Positions 12,701-23,400 of a DNA stretch of 64,000 nt are shown here, piece by piece. This stretch comes from Impatiens glandulifera (lineage: Eukaryota > Streptophyta > Magnoliopsida > Ericales > Balsaminaceae): the NCBI RefSeq assembly GCF_907164915.1, contig NC_061867.1, positions 62,001 to 126,000 of the forward strand, given 5' to 3'. Every line of letters begins with the position of its first letter. Position 1 is the stretch's first letter. A program made the position numbers and the translations under genes. The notes beneath the pieces are model-generated. The model did no database searches, was not told the DNA's origin, and was given only the letters and a program-made list of their open reading frames with translations.

Positions 12701-13109
12701 ATTATGTGCGTTGATTGGGTTGGCTCCCTAGGTGTTAGCCTGTTAACCAAGCGGCTGGCTCTACCGCCGGTCCTCCCGCATGGCTGGCTGGAGTCGGTTG
12801 CTCGAGGTGGATTGGTGATCGGACACTTCCGATTAATAATTTTCTTTTCTTGCTAAATAAATATAAACCATATTAATTATGGATATGTTATATTTAGCAC
12901 CTTCTATTAAATTTATTTATTTGTATCTTTTTTAGGTTTTTTATTTGAAAACATTTGAATTTTAATTATTTTAGAAATAATATTATACGATATCATTTAT
13001 AATTTCTTAGAAAATCATTTTGATGGATTGGAATTGTTTGAAAAATAAAATTATAAAACAAAAATAAAGTGTATCATGGATACACAATCTAAAAAATATA
13101 TATAATCTA
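9764..13109. other. gene-free intergenic DNA, origin unresolved
   Basis: I see no supportable gene here. ORFs of 75-104 codons at 10870-11184, 12018-12269 and 12629-12856 match no family I know and lack splice or promoter context. Stretches around 10200-10330 (with CAATAAAATCTC) and 10440-10700 look like old LTR-element debris, but I cannot assign them. 12600-12830 is more GC-rich and could be a degraded coding fragment. The rest is AT-rich. Confidence 0.4.
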
Positions 13110-14547
13110 TCTATATATATATAATGATGCTTAATTTTCAAAGTGTCTGGATTGCCGGGTCGAGAGTTTTGGTTAATTTGAATATATATGTGAGAGTAAA
13201 TGGATATTTGAGTCGGATTGTGGGTTGACCCGCCAATAAACTTAAAATGGTTAAAAATAAAATTAAAAATGCTATAATTATGTTTCGAACTTGCAATCTA
13301 ACAAAATAAGTATAACTCTTTAACCAACTAGACTAATAATACTTTATATTTTAAATTTAACACCAAATTTGATGAACACGAGACGTTTTAACCATATAAG
13401 TTCAATTTTATAACTAACTAATCTATATATATAATGATGCTTAATTTTCAAAGTGTCTGGATTGTCGGGTCGAAAGCGTTAATTTGTATATACATATGAG
13501 AGTAAATTAAAAATGATATCACATATGATGCTTAATTTTCAAAGTTTCCGGATTGTCGGGTCAAAAGTTGTGGTTAATTTGGATATATATGTGAGAGTAA
13601 TTGAATATTTGGGTCGGATTATGGGTAGGGGTGGGTCGGTACGGTATACCTTAATATTTTATTCATACCTTATACCTTAACTAAAATTTTGGTATGCAAA
13701 AAATGCATAGATTTACCTTACCTTAATTTCGGTATACCTTGTTTTGATATACCTTAATTTCGGTATACAAAAAAATCATACATTTTCCTTACCTTAATTT
13801 CGGTACGGTATCGGTATTATACCTTTGATACCTAAAAATATATATTAATTTTAAAAAAAAAAATAATCCAATCGGTAAGATAGAGATTGCATATATTGAA
13901 TAATATTTCAGTATAATTATATTTTGATATTATTCAAAAATTATATTTCTATAATTAAATTAATTTCAAATTTATTTAATTATTTCCTTATAAGTATTAT
14001 ATATATTTATATAAATATTAACTTATAAATATTATTTCGGTATTTTGGTATATCTCGATATACCAAAATTTTAAAAATCTTATACCTTTACCGTACCAAT
14101 AATTACGGTATTAGTATCATACCTTACATTTTTTCGGTATACCTTAAAAGTCGAAAATTTTGATATATTACGGTACGGTATTTTCGATATACCTTTAATA
14201 TCGGTAATTTTCTCCACCCTTAATTATGGGTTGATCCGTCCATAAACTTAAAACAGTTCAAAATAAAATTAAAAATGCTATAAGTATGTTTTGAACTTAC
14301 AACTTAACAAAATAAGTACAACCATTTAACCAACTATGCTAATAATACTTTATATTTTAATTTCAACACGAAATTTGATGAACACGGAACGTTTTAATAA
14401 TATAAGTTCAATTTTTAACTAACTAATCTATATATATAATGATGCTTAATTTTCAAAGTGTCCGGTTTGTCAGGTCGAGAGCGTTAATTTAGATATATAT
14501 GTGAGAGTAAATTAAAATTGATAATGCATTTTAACTGCAATTTTTAT
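13110..14547. repeat. cluster of truncated Helitron-like 5' ends
   Basis: The block TCTATATATATAATGATGC followed by TTAATTTTCAAAGTGTCYGG starts at 13110, 13422 and 14427, with a partial copy at 13526. Each is followed by related sequence (GGTTAATTTG.ATATATATGTGAGAGTAAAT, GGGTTGACCCGCC and GAACTTGCAA blocks). The same start is seen in the copies near 17806 and 18790, which end CTAG. These are nested or partial copies of one family, and none has a visible 3' end in this interval. There are no proteins. Confidence 0.55.
13626..14222. mobile_element. hAT-type MITE with GGTATACC motifs
   Basis: A 597-bp element flanked by an exact 8-bp duplication ATTATGGG (13618-13625 and 14223-14230). The ends are TAGGGGTGGG and, on the right, CCACCCTTA, which are inverted. 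The interior is rich in GGTATACCTTA and CGGTACGGTA units in both orientations and has no coding potential. It sits inside one of the Helitron-like repeats, between GGTCGG and GTTGATCCG. Confidence 0.8.
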
Positions 14548-15172
14548 ATTTTTGATGATCAAATGAAATCAATTCAATTGATATTTGAATTGACACGAAA
14601 ATCAATTGGTATTTATATTATATTATAGTTGATGAATCTTAATTTTTAAAAACAAATATATTAGTTTATTCAAATAAGTGTAAGAGATAATAACTTTGGT
14701 CTAAAAATATATAATTATTGTTTGAATTCCAGTTACTAATAATTGGTGTTAGGTTTGAATGTTTTTTTGTATTTACTTATAAAAAAATTGTTTTAAATAT
14801 TTTATTGGGATATTGATTTGTATGAAATATTTTTTTGGAATATACTTTAATTATGTATATATTAATAAATTTAATAATATTTGTTTATTCAATCACACTC
14901 CAACTCTAGATTCAGATGTTTTCAAAGAGACGAACCATACATATAGACTATAAAACCTCTAAATAACTTTTGACTTAATAAGCATGATTTTAGAAATTTA
15001 AACAACTTTTTAATTTGTATTATTTTAGTAATTTAAGTGAGATATAAACAATTAATTTAGTTTAGTTAGGTAGATAATGTTGTATACAAATATTGTTTGA
15101 ATGTTGTTCATAAAGTGATCAAAATTTATCTTCAATCAAATAAATAATATCATTATGATGTATATATATTTA
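14548..15172. repeat. duplicated segment, copy 1 (left part)
   Basis: This starts TGATGATCAAATGAAATCAA. It matches 18142-18300 plus 19253-19690 almost without interruption, for example GACTATAAAACCTCTAAATA and GTAATTTAAGTGAGATATAA. Copy 1 continues after the LINE insertion at 17701-17800. Copy 1 lacks the element 18301-18698 and the Helitron 18721-19252 of copy 2, and copy 2 lacks the LINE, so each copy records the other's empty sites. No gene is visible. Confidence 0.8.
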
Positions 15173-15399
15173 TTTATTTTAGAAAACGACTTAGTGTCAT
15201 TTTATTAAAAACTCTAAAAGAGAGAAAATGAGTTTCAAGAAACAAAGTTAGACCGATCCTAGCTTTGTTGAAAATACCAAATAAGTTTCAAACAACTGGA
15301 TCATAGAACAAACAGAACAACAAACAAGTAATCAAACAAGAATTATTTGAACCTTCCTTTCCTTGTAATGATTTTATAGGGGATATTACATCTTTGACT

Positions 15400-15545
15400 T
15401 AGCTTTCAACTATCTTCATTAATCAGAATTCTCCTCCATGTATGTATGAGAGCATTGCCATTAGAAACAATATCATCCCAAACTTTTCCTTATGTTCTCT
15501 TATTCGTGCTATGAATTCTTGTATTTCTTTCTCTCCAGGTATTGT
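15400..15545 (-). pseudogene. tail of LINE ORF2 fused to ORF1 remnant
   Basis: Translation gives TWRERNTRIHS, then VWDDIVSNGNALIHTWRRI. It parallels QERNASVYD and LWKDIVSDCSALAGTWRRI at the end of the LINE ORF2 at 56985-58640. The ORF1 sequence runs directly into this segment, which marks an internal deletion of roughly the whole endonuclease-RT region. Confidence 0.7.
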
Positions 15546-17014
15546 CCACTTTCCTTAGTGGTTTTGTCCATGTATAGCGGGTTTCTAGAAGGCTAGCGAA
15601 ATGGCTTAAGGCTTCTGTGTTGTACATGTGGGAAGGGATATTTCGCAACTTGAACTAGATTTGTATTGTTTCTTTTGGAATACTGTCATAGCTCGTACCC
15701 TACTTCCATTTTTCGAGCTTCATGCATTCTTTCCCCACGTGTGTATGTACCAGCTCCAAAATTCTCTCAAGATTAGCCACTTGATTGAATTTCAAGAAAT
15801 ACATGTTGTGACTGTTAGAGGTGACCTTCATTAGACCTACTTTTCCTCATTGCTTCATGAGTTCTTCCTTGGTGGCTTCAAAAGTGGCAGGTTCTTTCCC
15901 GATATAATTACCCACTATCACATGTTCCCATGATCGAACGCATTTTTCTTCCATGTTTGATGGTAGCTTGAACTCAAAGGGATTTTCGAGTTTTTTCACC
16001 TTTGCTTTGAACGCACCCAAGAAAATTTATCCCTTTTCTGGGATTTTGTTTTCACTTTTTTTTTCCAAATTTTGACACTGCTTTGTCTTTGGATTATTCT
16101 TCTAGACTTGATCAATCTGCCAATTTGGGTTCTTCTTCAAAGTATAAACATTTGTCTTGGTACATTTTGTCAACTCTTTCATTGTGTTGACGGACCAACT
16201 AACAATAATGTCATACTCCTCTTTTTTTAGAAGGTTCCAATCTTGGAGGTAGTGTATGTTTAGATGAATAGTAATTTGAATAGTCCTTTCTTTGTTGAGA
16301 ATCATTTCTTCATTCTTATCTTGCATCAGTATCCTTAAAATCTGGTTTCTCAGCCCTTTGAGGTTTGCCCTCTCATTGAAACTCACCCTCCATTTTCCTT
16401 TTGCATTCTCTTTGGTTTCCCTTGTTTTTCCTGCTCTCTTGTTTTTTGCATTATTCTAACATTTGTTTCTAACCCTGATTTTTTCCAGATCAGCACTATT
16501 TTCCTTTTGTTCTCCTGTGCTTTCTTTCTTCTTATTTGTCGCCTTTATTTTATTTTGCTTTCCTTTTTTCCTCTGAGAATTATCCGTTTTATCAGATTGA
16601 TTCTGATTCCCAAAAGAATCAGCAACAAATTCATTTGAAAAAGTTTGTTTATTTGGGAAATCAGTATGTATTTCATTTTTTGTTCTTATCTCCGTTGACA
16701 TTCATCTTAACAGAATTATCGAAGGCTATAGTGGAAGAAGGCATACTTGGAGTTTTTCCAGAGTTGACATTGTTGCTCTTGCTCACGAATTCAGGGGTGT
16801 CATCCTTTCCTTCTTTAGTTAGAGTATCTTTGTTTTTATGAGACGTAATGGGGTGTGTGCCCTTATTTCTTTAATGTTGCTTATCTGTATCTTGGACTTT
16901 TTTTGGGTGAGTGGAGCATGAATTTGATACCTCAATTGTCTGTTTAAGAGAATTGGCCAGGCTTGAGCCAACGGTTGACAAAGAAGAAAGATTCCCTACT
17001 ACAGAAGCCTTCAT
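15545..17014 (-). pseudogene. LINE ORF1-like (DUF4283-type) remnant
   Basis: Open stretches read MKASVVGNLSSLSTVGSS at the start and a Lys/Gln/Asn-rich linker (16456-16701). Then come LNIHYLQDWNLLKKEEYD (about 16200-16255), NPFEFKLPSN, WEHVIVGNYIGKEP, MYFLKFNQVANLERIL and a final IPSHMYNTEALSHFASLLE block. The last blocks resemble the DUF4283 nucleic-acid-binding domain of plant LINE ORF1 proteins. Frameshifts and stops (for example after the first 47 codons) break it. It is homologous to copy 1 at the left end of the window. Confidence 0.65.
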
Positions 17015-17805
17015 GTTTCATGATGTTGATTCAAAGTGGAAAAAGTAGACGGATTCCTAATTAGCGAAGCAATAAACAAGAAATCAGTATATGTAATATT
17101 CTGCATAATAATGAATTTCTGCACAATAGAAAATCGAGAATGTTTTCTAATGTCGACCGAGAGTGCGACCACAATTGGCTATAAGTGAGAGAACTGACAA
17201 ACAACGGCGCTTATCGCGATGCGCGATTAGTACGGTTGAAACCATAGTCGTGCTTGTGAATGATCCAACCGAGGTTTCTGCGGCACTATCGATCGTTTCG
17301 TTCGTGGCGATCGTGTTGTTTGTGCCGATCTTGACGTCGATTGTATGTATTGACCGTGTCACTCATGTCGCGGAGATTACAATGAAGTGCGATTCGTATG
17401 ATTGAAACTCTGGCGGCGCTTGCGAAATAGGGGATTATGCGGATCTATCGATCGTGTCGTTAGTGGCGATCGTGTTGTTCGTGTCGCTCGTGTCGATCAT
17501 GTTTCAATCAACGAACGATGTTTCTTGTTTTTCTGATGATGCGATTGAATTTATGATTTGTTATTATTTTTGAGTAAAATAATGTGCACGTTCTTGGAGA
17601 AGAATTTCAAGAATTTGTCGCCGAAAAATTCTTGCCGAAAATCTCCAGAGATTTTATATCTCCAAAAAAGACTAAAGTTAATTTTTGACTTTGACTTATC
17701 TTACTTATGTATATATATTATATATAAATAATATGGATATAATTTTTGCAAAGTTGTTAGAAGTATAATAATGTGCCTATTTTGATAAATGTGTTATAAA
17801 TAATA

Positions 17806-18130
17806 TTTATATATACAATGATGCTTAATTTTCAAAGTATTCGGATTGTCAGGTCGATAGTTTTGGTTAATTTGAATATATACGTGAGAGTAAATGGATA
17901 TTTTGGTCGGATTGTGAGTTGACCCGCCCATAAATTTAGAACGGTTAAAAATAAAATTAATAATGTTATAGGTATGTTCGAACTTGCAACTTAACAAAAT
18001 AAGTACAACTTTTTAACTAACTAAGCTAAATAAAATTTTATATTCTAAATTTAACACCAAATTTGATGAACGTGGGACGTTTTTATATCATTACTCGTAC
18101 AAATGCACGAGTTACATACTTACATGCTAG
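17806..18130. mobile_element. short non-autonomous Helitron (copy A)
   Basis: It begins in TATATATACAATGATGC plus TTAATTTTCAAAGTATTCGG and ends with a small hairpin (ACTCGT, loop, ACGAGT at 18094-18113) followed 14-15 bases later by CTAG, with T next. A 3' hairpin and a CTRR end placed before T are Helitron hallmarks. About 325 bp, no coding capacity. The 5' TC is blurred by the AT repeat. Confidence 0.55.
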
Positions 18131-18300
18131 TTGGTTATAATTATGATGATCAAATGAAATCAATTGATATTTGAAATGACACGGAAATCAATTGGTATTT
18201 ATATTATATTATATTATAGTTGATGAATCTTAATTTTTAAAAACAAATGTATTGGTTTATTCAGATTGTAAGAGATAATAACTTGGTCTAATAATATATA

Positions 18301-18698
18301 TTTTGAAACAAATCGTCCTTCAACTTTTAGAAATGTCACCAATGGCCCTTCCGTCAACTTTTTTATTAAACATAATGGCTTAAGCTTAAAATATTTTTTT
18401 TATATATTATCTTTAATCTTATTTTTTATCCTAAAGATTATTTGGCTTATGAAGCTAAATAAGCTCATAAAGATTATTATATATAAGCGATTTAATAATT
18501 AAAATATAAAAAATAAGATTAAAGATAAAATATAAAAAAAATATTTTAAGCTTAAGCCGTTATGTTTAACCAAAAAGTCGACGGAATGGCCATTAGTGAC
18601 CTTTCTAAAAGTTGAAGAAGCGATTTGTTTTAAAAATTAATTTGAGGGCTAAAAGTGAGTGATCAGAGTAATTAAAGGGCCACCCAGATAATTTGCCT
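18301..18698. mobile_element. fold-back MITE with 9-bp target duplication
   Basis: Flanked by TAATATATA at 18292-18300 and 18699-18707. The uninterrupted site is preserved in the paralogous copy near 14706-14725. Two arms of about 120 bp (18306-18425 and 18510-18630) are reverse complements: CAACTTTTAGAAATGTCAC pairs with GTGACCTTTCTAAAAGTTG, and GGCTTAAGCTTAAAATATT pairs with AATATTTTAAGCTTAAGCC. A 68-bp tail follows the right arm. A 9-bp duplication suggests a Mutator-type element, but the outer ends are not clearly inverted, so the class is open. Confidence 0.65.
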
Positions 18699-18720
18699 TA
18701 ATATATAATCATTGTTTGAA

Positions 18721-18758
18721 ATATATATATATATATATATAATGATGGTCGAGAGCTG

Positions 18759-18801
<43 letters not shown>

Positions 18802-19252
18802 TATATAATGATGGTCGAGAGCTGTGGTTAATTTGGATATATATGTGAGAGTAAAATGAATATTTAGATCAGATTGTGGGTTGACCCGCCCATAAACTTA
18901 AAACGGTTAAAAAGTAAATTAAAAATGCTATAAGTATGTTTCGAACTTGCAACCTAATAAAACAAGTACAACTCTTTAAACAACTAGGCTAATTAGATTT
19001 TATATTTTAATGTCAATACCAAATTTGATGAACGCGGGACGTTTTAACAATATAAGTTCAACTTTTTAACTAACTATAATATATATATATATAATTATGT
19101 TTAATTTTCAAAATGTCCGGATTGCCGGGTCGAGAGATGTGGTTAATTTAGATTTATATATGAGAGTAAATTAAAAATACTATCACATTTTAATCATAAT
19201 TTTTTTCGGTTTTTATATCATTTTTCGTACAAATGCACAGGCTAAATGCTAG
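18721..19252. mobile_element. non-autonomous Helitron (copy B)
   Basis: A 532-bp insertion between ...TTTGAA and TTCAG... of the duplicated segment. The empty site TTTGAATTCCAG is present at about 14730. It ends CTAG followed by T, and the site is an A/T dinucleotide, as expected for Helitrons. The 5' end has expanded into long AT runs (18721-18740 and 18760-18796) and a repeated AATGATGGTCGAGAGCTG block. The interior carries the family blocks GGGTTGACCCGCC and CGAACTTGCAACC. Confidence 0.65.
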
Positions 19253-19740
19253 TTCAGATAGTAATTGGAGTTAGATTTGAATTTTTTTATTTACTTAAAA
19301 AATTATTTTAAATATTTTATTGAGATATTAATTTAGATGAAATAATATTTTAGAATATACTTTAAAATATATATATATTAATAAATTTAATAACATTTAT
19401 TTGTTCAACTACAAAGCAACTCTAGATTCATATGTTTTCAAACCGACAAATATATATAGACTATAAAACCTCTAAATAACTTTTGACTTAATAAGCATGA
19501 TTTTAGAAATTTAAACAACTTTTTAATTTGTATTATTTTAGTAATTTAAGTGAGATATAAACAATTAATTTAATTAGTTTAGTTAGGTAGATAATGCTGT
19601 ATACAAATGTTTGAATGGTGTTCATAAAGTGATCAAAATAATTTATCTTCAATCAAATAAATAATATCATTATTATGTATATATATTATATATAAATAAT
19701 ATGGATATAATTTTTGATAAATGTGTTATATTACTTGAAA

Positions 19741-19880
19741 TATGGATAAATTATTTATAAATATAGTTAAATTATGATTATATGAATGTAAAATTAATAT
19801 AATGTAAATAAATCTTTATTAAATAATTTTAAAAAATATATATATTTGTGATACCAAAATTGTAGGACATGTATTATATA
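19741..19880. other. short AT-rich spacer
   Basis: AT-rich sequence with no feature. Its last five bases, ATATA, form the left target duplication of the Copia element. Confidence 0.5.
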
Positions 19881-20425
19881 TGTTGGGTCAGCTCATTTGG
19901 CAGCTGGGCCTAACAAATTAATAAAGCCCATTAGAGCATATTTAATTAAGGAAAAAAAAACACAGCAGTTTTAAATTGGTTTTTCTCTCTCTCTTACAGC
20001 AGTTCTTCCTCCATTGAAGCAGCAATTCCTCCATTGAAGCAGCAGGTTCTTCTTCTGATTTCCTTTATCTCTTCTCCATTTGGTTAGCCATCTTTAATGA
20101 TGATGATAATGTATGTGAATGACAAGCTAGGATGAGGTCAATTGATAACTTTTGTTAGATTACCTCTAGGCTTATATTGAACTACATTGTATACCCATTT
20201 GATATAGTGGATGATTTAAGTGGCCGAAGTGTCCCGTGGTTTTTACCTAATTTGGGTTTTCCACGTAAAATCTTGGTGTCCTGCTCTCTGTTTTTGACTG
20301 TTTGATGCTCAATTGTTTTGGCTGTCTATTTGATTACACAAAAGGGAAAAAGAATTGTTAGGCCTTGTTGTAGCTTGTTTATTTCTGAATTGCTAAACAA
20401 GTGCTATTATTCGATTTCTCCAACA
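19881..20425 (+). repeat. 5' LTR, Tnt1-like Copia
   Basis: It starts TGTTGGGTCAGCTC and ends TCTCCAACA (TG...CA). Its 545 bp equal the 3' LTR in length with no indels visible. It includes a CT-rich TTTTTCTCTCTCTCT tract near 19980 and a duplicated AGCAATTCCTCCATTGAAGC-type unit, likely part of the transcribed leader. Confidence 0.95.
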
Positions 20426-20427
20426 AG

Positions 20428-20439
20428 TGGTATCAGAGC
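20428..20439 (+). promoter_or_regulatory. primer binding site (initiator Met-tRNA type)
   Basis: TGGTATCAGAGC lies two bases after the 5' LTR. This is the standard plant Copia site complementary to the 3' end of initiator methionine tRNA, used to start minus-strand synthesis. Confidence 0.9.
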
Positions 20440-20474
20440 TGAGTTCGTTTGGTGGTGATTCTTGTATAATTCAA

Positions 20475-23400
20475 ATGGAAGAATCGTTGAGCAGTAATGG
20501 AACGATGATCAAACTCACAGCTACCAATTACACAATCTGGAAGTCACGGATGGAGGACTTATTGTGTAATTATGATTATGAAGACACTATTTTGGGTGAT
20601 AAAGGCAAACCAGAGGCTATGACAGATGGAGATTGGAAGAAGCTGAACAGAAAGGCAGTTGGTAAAATCAGGCAATGGATTGACAACAGTGTGTATCAAC
20701 ATGTGGCTACTGAGGTTAATGCTCATAAAGTGTGGACTATTTTGAGTGAACTGTATGAAAAGAACAACACTCAAAACAGAGCATTTCTATTTAGGAAGCT
20801 TTGCTCATTAAAATATCAAGATGAGTCTTCTATGTCTGAGCATCTAAATGCTTTTCAGGGGATTCTAAATGAGTTGGCTGCGATAGGAATGAAATTTGAT
20901 GATGAGCTTCATGTTATGTGTTTGATTAACTCCCTGCCTGATAGTTGGGAAACACTTGTGGTTTCAATTACCAATTCTGTTCCACAAGGTAAGCTCACTT
21001 TGAAAATGATGAAAGAGAGCGTGCTGAATGAAGAGGTTAGAAGAAAAGAACAGGGTTTCTCGACTCCAAGTCAGGTGTTCGTGACTAAGAAAAGGGGTAG
21101 AAGTAAAAGTAAAACTCCAAAGAATCGCAGTGGCAGTTCAGACAGGTCACGGGGAACATCTAGCTCGAGAAAAGAGATTACATGTTATCATTGTGGCAAG
21201 CCAGGACACAAGAAGTATCAGTGCAGATCTTTGAAGCGGGAACAAAAGGAGAATAAGCAAGATGGAAGTAGTAAGGTTGCAGATGTGGGTGGTAACAACA
21301 TCGATATTGTTTACGACAATGATAGTATCAACCTTGTTTCTCAAGATACACAATGGGTGGTAGACTCAGGTGCTTCTTATCATGTCACCAATCATTGTGA
21401 TATATTTTCTTCTTACACTAGTGGACAGTTTGGTTCAGTGACGTTGGGAAACCATGTTACGTGTAAGATTGTTGGAAAAGGAGATGTCTGTTTGGATACT
21501 AACACTTCGTGCAAGCTACTTTTGAAGAATGTTCGACATGTTCCTGATATTCGGATGAATTTGATCTCTACTGGTATTCTTGATGATGAGGGCTATCATA
21601 GTTACTTTGGTGAAGGAAAATGGAAACTCACTAAGGGATCTTTGGTGATAGCTAAAGGAAAGAAGGTCGGTTCTCTTTATGTGACAGAAACTAAGTCTTA
21701 CGGGGGAGAAGCAAATGCAGTTAATGATTGTTCAGCACAACTTTGGCATAAGAGACTTGGTCACTTAAGTCAGAATGACATGCAAGTTCTCTCCAAGACA
21801 ATCGATCTCCAGGGCTTAAAGTCCACAGATTTGAAGACATGCACAGATTGCTTAGTTGGTAAGCAACATAGGGTTTCCTTCAAAAGTTTCTCTCCATCTA
21901 GGAAGCCCAATATCCTAGATATGGTTCACACAGACATATGTTTTATGGATTCCTTGACTTTAGGTGGTGCTCATTATTACATCACTTTTATCGATGATTG
22001 CTCAAGGAAGGTGTGGGCATATTGCTTGAAGACTAAGGATCAAGCATTAGATTACTTCAAGTTGTTTCATACTGAAGTGGAGAGAGAAACTGGGAAGAAG
22101 TTGAAATGTGTTCGTTCGGACAATGGTGGCGAATACAGAGGACCATTTGTGGAATACTGTAAAAGTCATGGGATCAAGCTTTTGAAGACTATGCCAAAAA
22201 CACCTCAACAGAATGGAGTTGCAGAGAGGATGAACAGGTCTATCAATGAGAGAATTTTGTGTATGTTGTCTCATGCTAAGTTGCCAAAATCCTTTTGGGG
22301 AGAAGCAATGAAGACAGCGGTTGATCTGATAAACCTTTCACCCTCAACTCCTTTAGATGGCGACGTTCCAGAAAGAGTTTGGAGAGGTAAAGACGTCTCT
22401 TATGATCACTTGAGAGTTTTTGGTTGTAAAGTGTTTGTTCATGTTCCTCGAGATGAGAGAGCTAAGCTTGATAGCAAGACGAGACAGTGTATCTTTATTG
22501 GGTATGGTCACGGAGAATTTGGGTACCGATGTTGGGATCCGGTTAACAAGAAACTCATTAGAAGCAGAGATGTGGTGTTCTTTGAAGATCAGACCATTGA
22601 AGACTTTGAGAAAAAGGAAAAGCCGAAGTCTACAGAGAATGAATTGCCTAACAATGGTAGGATTCGTACACCAAAATCACAGCCCAATGATGTGGAGAAT
22701 GCCCAAGTTGAGGTTGATGAGACTCCTTTAGTTGATGCTGAGCCAACAGAGGAAGCTGAACAAGATGATGATAGTTCTCTAGAGCCACCTGATGATCAGT
22801 ATATTAGAAGATCTAGTAGGCAGCGACAACCTTCTAGTAGGTATCCTCCCAATGAGTATGTGATGTTGACTGACGGGGGAGAACCAGAAACCTATCAAGA
22901 AGTATTGTCTCATGAAAACAAGAACAAGTGGTCGGTGGCAATGCAAGAAGAGATAAATTCTTTGCAAGAGAACGAGACTTATGACTTGGTGAAACTTCCA
23001 AAAGGAAAGAAGACTTTGAAGAACAAGTGGGTATTCAAGTTGAAGCACCAAGAGAATAGCTCACAACCTCGATATAAAGCTAGACTGGTTGTGAAGGGCT
23101 TTGGACAGAAAAAGGGGATTGATTTTGAAGAGATCTTCTCACCGGTTGTGAAGAGGTCATCCATCAGAGTTGTGTTAGCATTGGCTGCTAGTCAAGATTT
23201 GGAAATTGAACAACTAGATGTGAAGACTGCATTTCTCCATGGTGACTTGGAGGAAGAGATCTATATGGAACAACCTGAGGGTTTTAAAGTTAAAGGTAAA
23301 GAAGATCTTGTCTGCAGGTTGAGGAAAAGCTTGTATGGGCTCAAACAAGCGCCTAGACAATGGTACAGGAAATTTGACTCCTTCATGGAAGTAAATGGGT

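Larger units (their letters stand above)
15173..17700 (-). mobile_element. Internally deleted L1-type LINE, copy 2
   Basis: Minus-strand order: GC-richer 5' region with GACACGAGCGACACGA-like runs (17060-17700), ORF1 from an ATG at 17014, the last part of ORF2 (about 15400-15545) and a 3' region ending AATGACACTAAGTCGTTTT (15181-15210). This tail matches the LINE at 56985-58791. The flanks 15152-15172 (ATTATGATGTATATATATT) and 17701-17720 (TTACTTATGTATATATATTA) look like one imperfect target duplication, and the empty site survives at about 19669. Reverse transcriptase is absent, so ORF1 sequence runs directly into the ORF2 tail. The element is dead but has both ends. Confidence 0.75.
18142..19740. 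repeat. duplicated segment, copy 2 (with insertions)
   Basis: Homologous to 14548-15172 plus 17701-17800. Starting at TGATGATCAAATGAAATC, it is interrupted by a 398-bp element (18301-18698) and by a Helitron (18721-19252). It then resumes at TTCAGATAGTAATTGG and runs through GACTATAAAACCTC to TATATAAATAATATGGATAT. No gene is visible. The duplicated tract is about 0.75 kb without insertions. Confidence 0.8.

Noticed and set aside
12629..12856. 75-codon ORF in a locally GC-richer patch
   Set aside because: No family match that I know; competing frames are equally open; at best an old fragment.
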